64,000 nucleotides of DNA, taken from contig NC_068572.1 in NCBI RefSeq assembly GCF_025698545.1, positions 930,001-994,000 of the forward strand, in the 5' to 3' direction. A program made the position numbers and the translations under genes. The notes under the pieces were generated by a model. The model saw only the letters and a program-made list of their open reading frames with translations. It did no database searches and was not told the origin of the DNA. Positions 45,021-58,859 of the stretch are shown here, one piece after another (the first letter of the stretch is position 1; each line of letters starts with the position of its first letter). The DNA is from Gossypium raimondii. Its lineage: Eukaryota > Streptophyta > Magnoliopsida > Malvales > Malvaceae.

Positions 45021-47744
45021 AAAAAGTATATGCTATATTTCTTATCACACTTTATTTAATTTATCTAGTCGTGTTTTATTTAGTGTAAGATTAGGTGGGC
45101 GGTGCATTTATCTGAGGTTAGTGTAAAAATAATGGCGACAGTGAGATTAGATACTGTAACGATATGAGACAAAAAGTAAGTTAAACGCACCGCACTGTCC
45201 ATCTAAACCCATACTTAATATTGATATGTTCAGCTTATTTTCCAAAAATATATACTTAATAAGAAAATATTTAAAAAAAATTAGATTTGGGTAAAGAAAT
45301 TTGGATCACAATAGACAATTATAATGTGTAATATCTTTTGAAATTATAAGTAAAAAGATCTCTCCAATCTCTCTCGGTTCGATATTGAGTAAATTGATCC
45401 CTAAAATAAAAGGGGAACAATTTAATCTTTGTCAATTTCGAAAGTGATAAATTAAGGACAATTAATCAAAACATTAATGTTTTTCTTCCATTTTACATAA
45501 ATTTGACCGGTATAATAACAAGTTTAGCCCACAATATTTTTGTAAATGTGTAAATATTGAGGTTAAATTTGTTGATTTTTTAAAATCAAGACCAAATTAA
45601 CAATACATGTAAACATCTAGGGCTAAATTTGTTATTATAACAATCAAAATTATGCCCAAATGACAAAAAGACGTTAACCCGTGATTAATTATTCTTAATT
45701 ATTCACTTTCAAAATTGACAGGAATTAAATTACTTCAAATTTTTTGAGAAAGACTAGTTTACTCAATTTTTAGAAAAATATTTTTATCGAAATTAAACTA
45801 CAAAAGTTAGATTGCATATTTGTCCAACAAGGGCGAAACTTTGGCCTCATTTGATTAATGGAAGATCATTTCCATCCCTTCTATTAAAAAATGCTAATTT
45901 AATTAAGGTGTTTTTAGCCTCTCTTTTTCAGGAATATGATTATATAAACAAAATTTGAATTGGCGTTTATACGCTTGATTTTCATTCAATTGTACTCATT
46001 TAAATAAATAAATACATATATTTATTTTTATATTGGGTTAATATAATTGCTTCTGTATGCAATATATCAATGTAAAATGTTGCTAATTCAATAATATTGT
46101 CAGTAATTTGTGAAAATTGAATCAAATCAAAATTATTTATAAAGTTACACAAAATCAAAATTCACATGTGACATTACACGTTGATTCAAAGTTCATGAAC
46201 AATTTTGATGTATATATATTTTTTTCCTTCAATTTCTCGCCTACCAAACAGAGTAAAATTTTCCATTCCACCTCTCTTTTCTCTTACTCCTACCATACAA
46301 AAAATTAATAAATTTCCCAACCACCTTTTTCTTCCTGTCCTTTGCTATAGGGTGTGAACATGGGGGGAAATGTCCTTCCCAATTTTTATGGTTTGACCCA
46401 AAAATTATTTTCAATGGTTTGGCCCTTTCCAAATAGACCTTTTACTAGTCATCTCATTACCCTTATTATCAGCTAAGAACTCAAATATTCGTCAAAAATT
46501 TAATGATGTTTGAACTAGATCGGACCAATTGGACCTAATATTAATCGAAATATCAGTCCAAAGAAAGTTGCTACACTGATTTGATTCAAAATTTGGTATA
46601 AATCGTTTAATTTTAAAATTTTTAATAATTTATTTAATTAAATTGACAAATTGATAGTTTGATCAACTTGACCACTAGTTAAGTAAAGCCGAACTCTTAT
46701 TAAATTTGAAATTAAATAGAGTAAGACTTTTACATGACTCAAACCTATAAACCATCTAATAAGTATAGGCACATTCTTATCTTCTAGCTGCCAATAGATT
46801 AAAATGATATTTAAAAGGAATGCAAGCTACTCAATCCCAAATATAAAATTGATCAGATCTAGTAAATACTAGACTATGACATACTCATGACGTAGGTAAA
46901 AAATCATGTAAAAATTTAAGATTTTCCGATATAACAATTTTAATTCAAATAGTAAATTTTAGCGAAAATCATAACGTTTTGAGTTCAATTCCAGCATGTG
47001 TAAATATTTTTCCATATTTTAAAAGGAAAAACAATTTTATTCTCAAAATAATATCTATTACTTTATAAACATAAAAGATCTTTTGATAAATTCTTCACTG
47101 AATTAAAACTCGGTTAAAAAGTATAGATTTGACATGTGCTACATCATAATAAAACCCCCGTCACCTGACATGACAGTTTCACTCTCGAACTTTTAAAAGA
47201 TTTTCAAGTATTTTATCTATTTGATATATTGTTACAGAAAAAAATACATTAAAAAAGTTAAATCTTGAAGAAAGCATGCATGGAAATACGAAATAGCAAG
47301 TATGAAAAAGGCAAAATCTATGTTTTTTCCGACTCTTTATTTCTCTTGAAGTCTTCGTGCCTATAACCCATTTTGGACACATTTAAATATGGCACAGATC
47401 CAAACACATAAAAGACTTGGACAAAATGAAACATACCCGTGCTGGACATGTATCCGTATCTAACATTCACATCCAAATCCGAGAACATAAGGCAAATCGG
47501 CAACGAACCTTACCTGTGTATAACCTCAGATCAAAATTAAGCAATGCCCTACAAAATTTCATGCAGACAGCAATTCGAGAATGCCAGGGAAGTGTTGCAC
47601 TTGCAGCTACTTCTTTCCGCTGTAGTTTTCCGACTACTAGGATATGGTAAAATTATGCTTATACAACAATAAAAAAGCAAAGGAAAAGGAATTTAAGATC
47701 GAGACCTTTTTTTTCCCCCCCTTTTTCGAACTAAAGGTAATGAT
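45021..47744. other. AT-rich spacer, HMA genes to DGS1
   Basis: About 45390-45790 is a decayed foldback element (ttgagtaaattgatccct on the left; its mirror with tttactcaattttt on the right). About 47330-47500 is a copy of the dispersed repeat also at 21590, 27720 and 34740. Positions about 47560-47744 are probably DGS1 3' untranslated sequence. No gene was recognised. Confidence 0.45.
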
Positions 47745-50700
47745 CTATTGGCGCTTTAGGGAAGGAAGCAAACAATCGTAAACGCGTTCCATTCGTGCCG
47801 TCACACTTAGCTTGTATGAAGTTTGAAGACCAGGCCTTCCTAAATCAATTATATCCTGTTTCAAGCTGCAGAATTTTATAATCAGTTAGTTGCTACCTTG
47901 AGTTCATTATCTTACGACAGAAAGTCGAAATGAGATGGGCAAAGTAATTTAGCTTTTAAGTCAGTTAAGAAACAGAAGAATCAACTAACCATTGCCATTC
48001 ACCAGTCGCCTTTGCATGTCTTCTGACAGCATGGTATAAACGGTCTAGACAATAAATCAACAACCCGAACATGCATTGTGCATCATTTTCCTGTGAAAGA
48101 GCATTATATATGTCATATTTTTTTCACCCTTTGGAACATAGATGTAGGTGTGGTATGTGTGGTGTCTGAGTCGAAGCAAATTCCTTAGATTTAGTCACAA
48201 AAGCAGTATTCTAATCTGTCTCAAGAGAGACCGAATTCAGCATAGTAAAAGTAAATACAACTTTTGGACCAAATAAAGGTTCTTCTAACAGATCAAACTT
48301 CTTTCTTGGCGCCTAATCTACAGAAATACAAATGCACAAACATATCGAGCATATGAAATCATGCAGGGTAACATATGATATACTGATATTGAGAGAAGGG
48401 TAGATGGGAAAAGGGGGAGGATGAAGATGCTTTTAGAAAATGAAAACAAAATAAACATACGGAGCAATGGCAACAAGAAAGGTCCTTCCAGTTCTCTCCA
48501 TTTAGTGCCACTATACGAGTAGAACTGAAGAAGTCAACTCCATATCTGACCTCACCTCAATACCATCAAAGCTACTTAGAACTTGTTCTCAGTTGAGAAA
48601 GCATATAAAGTCAAGATCTTATGATTTCCTACGAGTTCACATCTTGCAAATGGCATGCTCAGAATCTAAATTTTATCAAGGCCCTTTCAAAAGAAGCCAA
48701 TGTGGATAGGGGAAAAAGGAGAAATTAAACCGAATGGTAAGGTTCTTACCAGCCCTTGGTCAAAGTAAGCCTGGTAGTGCATAATTGTTTTCTCAATCTC
48801 CACAATAAGTAGCCTCCTCTGGATACGAGCAATTCTTCCTCTGCCTTCAGCTTTAGTATCCTGATTAGAATGACAAAACCAAATAATCAATTGTCCGACA
48901 AATACGAGAAAGGAAACAAGATTTGGTGATTAACAGGTATGCTTTTCTGCCCTGAGGGTATTTGTGTTTGGATGGCGGCTCAGGATCAGCCTCATTAAAA
49001 CCTTATAACATTCCCTGAGAAGGTTCTACCCTGTGCAAATGCTCTTTAATGGAACTTTAGCTTTAGCCAGTCATGACCAATATCAAAGGTACAATTGATA
49101 GTCAGGCACTATAAATTTGTATAACCATGTAAATAGTGCAATCGTTAAACCTAGCATATCATCCCTTCCTACACTGATCAACAAAATGGAATTTACTTTT
49201 ACAAAATTAACTAGATAACATATTGTATAGCTTTGAAGTGTTCCAACCTGTCTAAACCATGCACGCACGGCTACAATCAGACCAAGAGACAGAAAGAATG
49301 CTGGCAAGGCAGCTAGTATTGCAAAGTTAATTTCATTTGCTCTGAGAATCTGATCCAGTTCAAGCATTGCCCTAGTTCAATGATCATCGTAATAAGTAAG
49401 AACATTGAGAACTGAAATAAACCAGAAAGCCGATAATATTTAAGCATCTATGTAGGAAAAAGTTGGCGTTGAACTTACATCTCAATATCGAGTTTCAACT
49501 TCTGCACCTGCAATGGCAAAAACATGAGGTTATGCAACCAAAATAGAAGGCAGCATCGACGTTGTAAAAATCATGAGCATTACCTGGATAAGCAGAGCAC
49601 GGGCAAGCTCTCCGTGGAGAAGATTCTGGATAGGATGCACAAGTTCTTTTTCATATCTACATTAGAAATCCCAATGAAAGAGTTTGTTTCAAAGAAGAAA
49701 TTTACCACATAAAGAGATATACACCATGCAGTGGCAGTTCAGTTAAAGCAATATATCAGATTAGCAATAGGAGGAACATATTTATTCTGGAAATTTCTGG
49801 AAGTATCATGAAAACGCATTCATCTAGAATGCAAGATTATTTCAGATGTATTGGAATTTATAATAACTTACTATCACTAATCTCTTTGGTCTAAAGCATT
49901 TTTTTGTACCTGAAGCATTCGTAAATAAAAAAATTCCAAACAAAAGATAATGTTTAAATTTCACCCATACCATGTGCATCATAATCATAAAGTGCAAACA
50001 CGATTTAGCATTGCCATGATATTAGAAAAAAGTAGTACCTTAACATAACTATCTCAAGCATTTCCTGATCTGATGCATTCTCTGGGAACGCTTCACCTTT
50101 TGTCTGCTCACTGAAGGCCAATAACATTCTGCAAACCATGAAAGCAATTGTGTTTAGAAAAAGCATTTGACATGGCTGTCGATGATACGGCAATTACCTT
50201 TGAACAAAAAGAACTTCATTATATCCAATCACCATAGAAAAAGAAAGAGATCAAATAGTGGATCTGGAAGACAATCTAAAGACAAATAAAACAAATATCA
50301 AGCAACTTATATCTCTAGAAGAATCTTGATATCTCAAGCAAAGATTAAAGTAGTAAGTACAAATCTTTTTTGTACATACAGAGGCCCATTGGGCCTTGAG
50401 CTACACAGTAGCCCTTCCTCTAAGCCTCACCCCCATCCCCATTTTCCTAAGGTTTGAAGAAATTCTAGTAATATGGTTACGAGGATTAGGTATATACTCA
50501 GGATTTATGTCCTAATTCTAAATAATCTAGCAGCCTAAAACTCAGAACTTTGTCGTTTCACTAGCCGTGCTTCGTGAATAGATAAGAAGTTAAAAAAGGG
50601 ATTGAAGAAATGACAATCACATCCTGCAATTCCCTTGCTAGCTAATTTTAATTCAATATCCATGATGCAAACTGGCAGGAAGAAAATTTAACCTGTGGAG

Positions 50701-53451
50701 AGAATCGGAAGTCAACTTCACTTCCTCCATATCCATCACACCTTTCTGTCTTTTCTTAAACGTATCCAAAAGTTCATCTCTAATTGCCAAAAGCTGAAGA
50801 TAAATTAACATCACTACAATCAGCTTCATTCTCAAGTATTCATGAAAATGGTAAATACAAGACATGCAGGAGAGAGATGTTAAAAAAACCAGCTGAGCAA
50901 TCAGATTAGAAAAGTGCAGTGTACCGGTTGCTCAACATGGTCATTAAAGAAGCTAACTGTTGACTCCTTTGCTTCACGAATCCAGATGTCAATGTCAGAA
51001 CTTCCCATCAGACGGCTATGCCGTAGGAGCCAGAAAGAACAAACTGAAAGCCCAACTGCACCACATGTATACCGGATCCAGTAACGAGTTACATTACTTG
51101 GTTTTTGGTGTTTAGCTACCTAAGAGCATGGTAAGAAAATAAGCAACAAATCCAAAAATAAATTGAACATCAAATGCAAAAACCATGAATGAACAAGCCA
51201 GTTATCAGTTAATAAAATAATGTCTAGTTTTATGACAAAAAGGACTAAAAAGGACCATTACCATGAGAGCTAAGTAAGAGTCAAGTGCCTGGAGATTTGT
51301 ACAAACCAAGTTGATAGCTTCCTTAATTTCAGAATTTGTCCATTGAGACTCTTCCTGACTGATTTCTGGCAATGTCTCAAATAGTAGAGGAAACGAATAG
51401 GTTCCTTCAATGGAAGAATCATTCTGCATAGTTTTTGTACATGAAAATTGGGGTAGAAGTTTTCAACAATCTAAATTCTAATAATAGCAGCAAGTCTGAA
51501 ATGCTCTGCAAAAGATTGAAAACATTGCAAAATAAATGCAACAAGAGAAATATATACCTGACGCAAAGCATGAAGATGGCCAATTGATGCGTCCAACTTA
51601 GAAAATAAGCCATTAAGAGTGTGCATTAGTGAGGAAAATGACTTCTCTGGATCCTCTGCTAACTTCTTTCCACATTTGTCAATTTCCACATAAAACTATT
51701 GAAGAAAACAAGCAATGAATCCTTGATTAATCACATCTAACGAAACATCACAACAATAGAGTTATCAAGCCTATAGAACTACTACATGCTTAATGTTATG
51801 TCTATCTATGGCTTTCGGAAAAGAGAGGGAGGAAAAAGGTAAGATTGTGAGTGTGTCAACATATGATGGGCTTCCTTATTACGGTCAAAGCATAACAGGA
51901 CAGTAGAGAACTAGAATAAGATGGAGCAAACCTGAGCCAGAAAAGCAGCAAGTGAACACCTTAGTGAAGATAAGACAGCAATCCTTTCAGAGATGTACAC
52001 AGATGAAGAATGGGAAAGATTTTGCATTGCTGATCCATCAGTGACAGCTTCACGCATAAGTTGAACTGATCCATTAACAAAAGCTCGTGGCCCTCTCTCG
52101 AAAATCATGAAGTAAACTTTCCTTGCATTAGATCCCTAAATATTTGTACAAAATTACATTAGTAAGTACAATGAGGCTGTTGTTATTGCTACTTGTATTT
52201 CATTTCTGGAAGTAGATGTGCTCAGGCAGTTAAAGCTGACCAAATAAACCAATTCAAACAATGAAGGGTGGTACAATTTTGCCTTGCAAACCCATGTTCG
52301 ATTCGATTTCAGTTCAATCTTTTTGATTTCAGTTTGATGTAATAATTAGATATATTTGACTTGGTAAAAGTACTATGGAGGCCCTTGTATTAGTAGTCGG
52401 ATTGCATTTTGGCCCCTCTAATAAAAAAAAGAGCAAAGTAGTCCTCATACGGTAGATCATCAAGCAAACTGCTCCTTCTGTTAAAAATTCCATCCATTTC
52501 TACCGTTAAAAATTGGTTTTTGTACACCACATATCACAGTTTGGTTATTCTATCAAATTTTCAACAGAAAGGACCAATTTTCACTTTGAACTAACATACA
52601 GGGTCTAATTTGCCAGTTTTATAAGTAGAGGGGGCAAAATGCAATCTGACTCCTAGTATAAGGGCCTCCATGGTACTTTTACCATTTAACTTTGGTTTTC
52701 TTTATTCATAATTAAAAACCATATTTTTATAAGATCAAAATAAAATATTTTATTTCTAAATTAGCGAAAAAACTTAAAAGTAACTTTAACAAAAGTGATG
52801 AACCAAAGCAATGCAATTCAATTCAGGTCATTCAAATATGTAAATCGGTTTGATTTCAATTTGGTTACATTTTTCTTGCTATTGCTATTGCAATAGAAAA
52901 CAGTAAAAAGAAATTCAACATTTACTAAATGCAACACTAATCCTAACACAAGTAATTCAAAGAAACAACTGCATATTTTAGAGAAATTCAAAATTAACGA
53001 AGTCATTAGTGCATTACCTCAGCTATAGATTGCCAAAATTGCAAATTCTCTTGAATTTTATGCAAATTTAAAATGAAACGATCCATTATATCGTTTAAAA
53101 CTTCATAAATTCTCGATGCTTCTGATGCCGTCCTGGATATTAAAAAAAATTACTATTAAGTTCGAAATTCATTTCTACTAATTAAGAAAAGTGGAAATGA
53201 ATAAACGAGGTGAAGGTCGTATACCGAGTTAAGTTGACTGAGTTGGAAGGCAATGGGAGAGGGAGACCAGCTCTGCGTTTAGTAGAGATAGGAAGAAGCG
53301 TTTGGCGATACAGATTTGAGATTTTCTCGAGAAAATTTGACGGAAAGGAAGGAAACAAAGAGGTGAATCGGTTGCTCAGATAATTGGAGTAAAATGAGAT
53401 TAGGGTTTTAGCGTCCCTCGATGACTCGTTTCCTTCAGGTGTAACTTCCAT
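47745..53451 (-). CDS. DGS1: DGS1-like mitochondrial outer-membrane protein (NCA2 domain)
   Basis: Fourteen exons from 53225-53451 through 53018-53132, 51932-52135, 51558-51695, 51262-51423, about 50926-51119, 50693-50793, 50039-50128, 49584-49656, 49479-49507, 49248-49371, 48750-48860, 47990-48090 to 47745-47865; about 596 aa. The exon ending near 50926 is uncertain by one base in my count. Arabidopsis DGS1 (DGD1 SUPPRESSOR 1) is a mitochondrial protein affecting lipid balance and outer-membrane contact complexes. Yeast NCA2 is the distant relative. Two membrane segments are visible (WIRYTCGAVGLSVCSFWLL and FAILAALPAFFLSLGLIVAV). Conserved blocks include GPRAFVNGSVQLMREAVTDG, LLAIRDELLDTFKKRQKG and GRPGLQTSYKLSVTARMERV. 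The length is close to the family's. Intron 2 carries a MITE. Confidence 0.93.
52363..52683. mobile_element. MULE-type MITE in DGS1 intron 2
   Basis: This 321-bp element has ends ggtaaaagtactatggaggc and gcctccatggtacttttacc, an almost perfect inverted repeat. It is flanked by atttgactt and atttaactt, a 9-bp target duplication with one mismatch. It is the same family as the two copies in eIF2B gamma. Confidence 0.9.
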
Positions 53452-53459
53452 ACTTGCCC

Positions 53460-55020
53460 CTTTTTTTTTCTTCTAACTCACTGAAATTGTAGTGCTGAGT
53501 TGATTTTCAACTGAGTCAGCCGATTCAAACTCGATGACTCGCTAGGTATGTTTCACAGCTGTTGACGACGAACAAGAAAAACCCCTGTTTTTCCTAGGCA
53601 TTTATAACTTGCCTTTGTAAATTGGCTTAATTTCAAAATTGACTACCAAATCATATCGCTTTTCACATTTAGGTAATTACTATTTTTTTAAAGAAAATAA
53701 TCCTTAAACTATTAATTTCCATTCATTTTACCGTAGCAACATCCAATAAAAAAATGCCACGTCTTTTTTTGTTTAGTAAAACATAAATGTATTCTATTAA
53801 CGATTAAATAAAAATATTTTTAATCTATTAAAAATATAATCAAATTAATCCTTATACGTTAAATTAAAGGTCCATGTGTTAAAAATTGATCCTTACACAT
53901 CCACACGAAATCACATGACACGCAATATATAGCTATCTGATTATTCTGTCAATCATACTAGTTTTTAATATATACAAAATAAACTGTTTATTTTTTGCAT
54001 AAATAGAATAAAACGTAATCTAACTCGCTACGTGTTGGCATACCAAGTAATAGCTAGCTTAGTTTTATATTGATGTTTATGTAATGAATGAACAACTTGG
54101 GTGATTTATAGCTACCATAGTTATACTCCAATTTTGCCAGCAATGTCTTTGATTGAATCAAGCATTTTAGTGTAGCTCATCAGTCATCATTTTGCACTGG
54201 ATTCATTCATTTGATCGTCCTTTTGCAAATACATCAAAAGGATTTTCTTTTTTTAACATCTTTCCCCTTTTCATCCGAACGGGTGAACGTAGGGTGCTCA
54301 AATTACATTTTGCCCACTCTACTAAAAAAATAGATAAATTAATTCATATACATAAGAGCAAATTAATTTTTTCTATTAAAAAATTCATCCACTCGTACTG
54401 ACGTGACCGATGAAATAAACAAATGTTACAATGACAAGCTTCCTTTAACGGGAGAACCAATTTGTTCTTTGATTTAAGATATAAAAATTAATTTACCCAT
54501 TTTTTAAGGAAATGAGACAAGATACAATTCGACTCCTAATACAGGGAACTCCACGATACAATACTTTTAGAGGATTGTTTTGTTGAGTTAAATTTAAGAT
54601 TTTCACATGTCGATTTTGAATTGAATTTATGTATGGCATTAATAATATAGATAGGAATGGTCATCCCCTACCAGTAGAGAAGAGCTAAAGTTGGTAGTAA
54701 GTGATTTTTCTTAGTGTGGAGGGTCAGTTGATGTATGGTTTTGCGGTCAAGGATGTCGGTTTGACAGATAGGCTCCTACTAATTGTAATGGTTCTAAGAT
54801 AGGACTTGATATCTCTAATAGCCACGGGTAAGCTGTCGAGGTTACAGGCGATTAGTGGCATTGGATGTCTAACTCGGCATTGTTTGCTCTTATCCTGCCT
54901 TCGAGTCTTTGACTTGTTGCGACTGGGAAGCAGCATTGGGTGGACGCTTCCATCTTTAATCATGTAAATAGGTGTGGTATAGGAGTTTGTTCGATCAGGT
55001 GAAGGCGAATTCATTCAAGC
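53460..55020. other. Spacer with decayed MITE copies, DGS1 to RPL12
   Basis: About 53800-54030 and 54296-54570 hold decayed copies of the recurrent MITE (attttgcccactctactaaa; cgactcctaatacagggaact). About 54700-55015 is less AT-rich and could be an old coding or transcribed fragment. A 96-codon minus-strand frame there (54724-55014) matches nothing I know. Confidence 0.45.
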
Positions 55021-55021
55021 A

Positions 55022-55126
55022 ATGGCGGCGTCGAAGATAACAGAAGGGTTGTGCAGCGTTTTCAATAATTTGTTTAATTCAACCGTCCGAACAAACAGAC
55101 GGATTCGAGCAATTCATGAGAAAGTA
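55022..55126 (+). CDS. Possible first exon or orphan short ORF
   Basis: An ATG in good context (caATGGCGGCG) opens 34-35 codons (starting MAASKITEGLCSVFNNLFNS, then VRTNRRIRAIHEK) that run into a donor-like GAGAAA/GTAAGC near 55123. It looks like the first exon of a small plant protein, but no convincing second exon follows before RPL12 on the opposite strand (55261). It may be a truncated gene or an exon of a gene whose remainder was lost. The family is not recognised. Confidence 0.3.
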
Positions 55127-55260
55127 AGCAACTAAATATATAAAAATGCATCAATTAAATGAGCAAAAAAGGGAGTAAAATTCAGAATACCAACAGTTTT
55201 AGCAATTTAGAAATTTTCTACTGTACTGGAAATTAATCATAGGAAAACAAACCTGCTGTT

Positions 55261-55815
55261 CTAAGCAATGGAAACTTTAGCTCCAGCTTCTTCAAGTTGT
55301 TTCTTGGCATCATCGGCTTCCTCTTTCGAAACTCCTTCTTTGAACTTCTTGGGCAAACCTTCAATCAACTCTTTCGCTTCTTTCAAAGCCAAATTTGTCA
55401 GAGCCCTAACGGACTTAATCACCGCGATCCTGGCATTGCTAGGAACCTCCTCAATCACCACATCGAACTCGGTCTTCTCTTCGACAACAGCCTCTTCAGC
55501 ACCGGCACCACCGGGGGCGGCAACTGGAACGGCTGCGGGAGCGAAGGCAGCGGCAGAGACGCCGAGTTTCTCTTGAAGGTAGTCGACAAGGGTGCGGGCT
55601 TCCTCGAGGGTTAAGTTGGAGATTTCGGTGCCAAGTTTTTCGATTTTTTCGGGGGCGGCCGTGGCGCGGAGGGCGGTGGAACGGTGGGTGAGGTTAGGAG
55701 GAGTGAGGGAACGGAGAGGGAACTGGAGGGAAGGGGCTTTGAAATGGGAAGGGTGCGTAGGATTAGAGGAAGTGGGCAAGCGGAGAGAAAGTGTTGAGAG
55801 AGTTGAAGAAGCCAT
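55261..55815 (-). CDS. RPL12: 50S ribosomal protein L12, chloroplastic (bL12)
   Basis: Intronless, 184 aa. It is the acidic stalk protein of the plastid ribosome that recruits and activates translational GTPases. The Ser/Thr/Pro-rich first ~50 residues are a transit peptide. The mature N-terminal dimerisation part ([20 protein letters not shown]) is followed by an Ala/Pro/Gly hinge ([20 protein letters not shown]). The C-terminal domain carries the family hallmarks [20 protein letters not shown] and [20 protein letters not shown], ending [10 protein letters not shown]. Everything expected is present. The higher GC than the flanks is normal for this gene. Confidence 0.97.
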   Translation of the reverse strand: MASSTLSTLSLRLPTSSNPTHPSHFKAPSLQFPLRSLTPPNLTHRSTALRATAAPEKIEKLGTEISNLTLEEARTLVDYLQEKLGVSAAAFAPAAVPVAAPGGAGAEEAVVEEKTEFDVVIEEVPSNARIAVIKSVRALTNLALKEAKELIEGLPKKFKEGVSKEEADDAKKQLEEAGAKVSIA

Positions 55816-55919
55816 TTTTCTTCTTCTTCGAATTGCAGAGAGGATTAGGATAAGGCAAGGCGAGGCAACTAGAGAGGGAGTGAGCGTAAATAATAATATA
55901 GCGAAATTGCCCCTCTAAG

Positions 55920-58124
55920 TTTACAATTCAATTTGACGAAATTGACCTTCAAAAATAGAAGAAAAAAAAAAGAGAGACAAAAATGGGAATTTGCTTTGCT
56001 TGTCAACCAATTATAGTTTTTTTTCTTTTTTAGTCACTTAATTATTAAAGAATTATAAAATAGTCATTCAATTATTTAATTTTGTCTTTTTTATCACTAA
56101 CAGATTAACGTAAAATGGAAACATTCAAAATTCAACATAGTTGAGTGGCTAAAACAATTGAAATTGAATAGTTAAATGATCATTTTGTAATTTTTATAAT
56201 TAGATTACCAAAATAAAATTTACTAATAGTCAAGTGACTATTTTTTTAACTTTATAGTTAAATGGCCAAAAAGAAAAGAAATATATAACTAGGTGACTAC
56301 TATATAATTTAATCATAAAAATACAAATATTTAGAAAATTAAAATTTCATTTCAATAAAAATTATGAATCATTAAAAAATTAACATACTCCTTAAATTAA
56401 TAACTAATATAAAAATTAATTGTTAAAAAAAAACGTATCTTTACACTGCTACAGCTAGAAGCGTTTTCGTTGTTTCAACTTAATTCTATAATTTTCCAAA
56501 AAAAAACAGCCTAATCCAATAATTTTAAAAAATAGCTCGTATAAGAAAAAGAAAAAGAAATGTCAATAAGTTTAGATAGGTGTCAAATAGATACCTAATG
56601 TAAACTTTACGGACAGTCACCTAATTATGTTTGTGTTCTTGTTTTGGTCATCTAATTTTAAATTTTTTAATTTAGACACTAACGTTTGAAGTCGTTCTTG
56701 TTTTTGTCACCCGTTATTAAATTTTCAATTTTTCCTTTTTGGGTTTTAGAAATTTATAGATATAGAATACATTTGTTTTAAAAGCTGAAAGCTTTTTGTT
56801 AAGAAGTTTGAGGATTAAATTGATAGAATTTGTAAATATGAAGGGTTAAATTTATTGAATTATTTAGAATTAGGATTAAATTGATAGAATATGTAAGTAT
56901 TGAGGACTAAATGTGTTATTATACCAGTTAAAAAAAAGACTTTTTGTTATCAATTTAGTAGCCGGTGACTAGAACAAGAACGAATTCAAACCGTAGTGTC
57001 TAGATTGAAAATTTTTAAAATTGGGTGACCAAACTGAGAATGCGGGCATAGTTGGATGACCATTTGTATAATTTACACTAAAAACAATTGTTTTATTATG
57101 AGTAAACTAGAGTAGAAGTCAGCCAACTATGGTTTTTTTATTCCTTTTCGGTTACCTAATCGTGAAAAGTTACAAAAGGTCACCCAACTATTCAATTTTA
57201 TATTTTTCGATCCTTAGACGGTTAATGCAAAAATGGAAACACCCAAAAGTTCAAAATAATTGGGTAACCAAAAAAGACAAAATTAAATAGATGAGTGACT
57301 CTTTTATAACTTTTCGTAGTATAGAAAAAGAACATAATTGGGTGACTACTAATGCAGTTTATACTTTTATTATCCATACAAGAACAGCACAGTTATTCAA
57401 ATGTTCTTCAAATACACAGAAAGAGGGAAAAGTACCATGAAAACCCCTTTCTAAGAGCCAGCTTGTATTTTGTCCTCTTTACTCAAAAAATGAGCAAAGT
57501 AGTCTTTTTACATTAGATTGAAGAGCAAATAGGTAATTTCTTTTAAAAATTCCATCCCTTTATACGATTAAAAACAGGTGTAACTGACAGAATAACCACA
57601 CAATAACATATGACATGTTAATATTAAAAACAAGTTTATGTATGTCAGTGTGAGGTACATGTGGCACGTCACGTCTTAATGTCTAATTATTCTGTCAATC
57701 ACGTCAATTTTTAACGGTACAAATAGATAAATTTTTTAATAAAAATAATAAGTTTACTCTTTCATCTTACAACCTTTCATAATAATTGGAAGGGACTCAA
57801 TCATAGTCTTAAATGCCACCTTAGTATGTAACTTTTCACTGCTGTTCCGTGCTGCCTTTCTCACCTCTGGTTGGACGAGATTTTGCACTTACAGAAGGTT
57901 TCTAAAGGAATGGGGTTGTGTTGTTGTTCAAGTGATACATAATTCTCTGTGTTGTCAGCATTTCTTCGATAAATGTATCAAAAAACACTTTCTTTTTTCA
58001 TTTCATAAAATATTCAAAGGAAGTACAATGCAATTTTTAATGAATATCCTTCATCAGGTTAATTGATTAGTTCATCGATACCATAATCACATAGAAGTAA
58101 GAAAGTAGAAAATTACTTGCAAAT
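55920..58124. repeat. Spacer made largely of foldback MITEs
   Basis: About 56010-56320 and 57105-57362 carry the ggtcacccaactattcaatttt family, each with its own mirror (for example aaattgaatagttaaatgatc). About 56600-57075 is a separate foldback of about 470 bp (gtcgttcttgtttttgtcacc on the left, ggtgactagaacaagaacga on the right). About 57428-57770 is a right-truncated copy of the recurrent MULE-type MITE. About 57830-58124 may be 3' sequence of the RRM gene. No gene was seen. Confidence 0.6.
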
Positions 58125-58825
58125 TCAAGTGTGAGGTAGACGAGGGACTATAACAGGAACACCCCGAACCTTCTCAAGGGCAAAACTTATCCTTAATGGT
58201 CGACCTAACAATGCCTGCAGCGAAACCAGTTCTCAACATAAATATGATCTCCTATGGAAGATGACTTTCAGGTTCAAAAGTACAAGTCTCAATACCTTTC
58301 CATCCATAGCATCTTTTGCAGACATGGCTTCATTTTCATTAGAAAAATGGACAAACCCAAAGCCTCTTGACCGACCAGTCTCTTTATCATACATTATCCT
58401 CACTAGAAAAAAATTATCAAAGAGCGAAACAGGCCGATTATATGAAGCTTTCCAGTTCAAGTCATTGTTTTCCAAAGACTATTTAATGAAGACACTGTGA
58501 TCACTGAGACAATTTATCGAACACATGGAGGACGAGTCTACTAACCTTCGGAGACATTGCCATAAGAAGAGAAGGCGTCTTTCAAAGATTTCTCGTCAAC
58601 CGACCATGATAATCCTTCAATACCCAATTTCCCATTATGTTAAAAACAATCGGAAAGACAAAAACCGAAAGAGATGAGAAAGAAAATGAGACCTGCAACA
58701 AAGAGTTTGCTGGAAGATGAAGGAGGTGAGTGTGAGCTATAGAATCGCAAGGGTGAAGGTGAAATTGAGTTACCAAGTATAGTTGAAACTCTTCCGGCGA
58801 TGAACCTACCAACACTGTTCTTCAT
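58125..58825 (-). CDS. Small RRM RNA-binding protein, probably mitochondrial
   Basis: Four exons: 58693-58825, 58546-58614, 58296-58402, 58125-58214; 132 aa from the ATG at 58825; an in-frame ATG at 58849 would add 8 residues. The N-terminus (MKNSVGRFIAGRVSTILGNS, then Ser-rich) looks like a mitochondrial presequence. One complete RRM follows: RNP2 KLFVAGLSW, RNP1 SRGFGFVHF, and the end AMDGKALLGRPLRISFALEK. The tail is short (VRGVPVIVPRLPHT) and has no glycine-rich region, unlike classic GR-RBPs. It resembles Arabidopsis At3g08000 from memory. Related organellar RRM proteins act in RNA editing or splicing; the role here is inferred. Confidence 0.9.
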
Positions 58826-58859
58826 TTCTTCGCCAAAAATAAAAACCATTCTTGTTTGA

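Noticed and set aside
55268-55918. Three plus-strand ORFs over RPL12 (102-108 codons)
   Set aside because: They are antisense shadows of the plastid L12 coding sequence.
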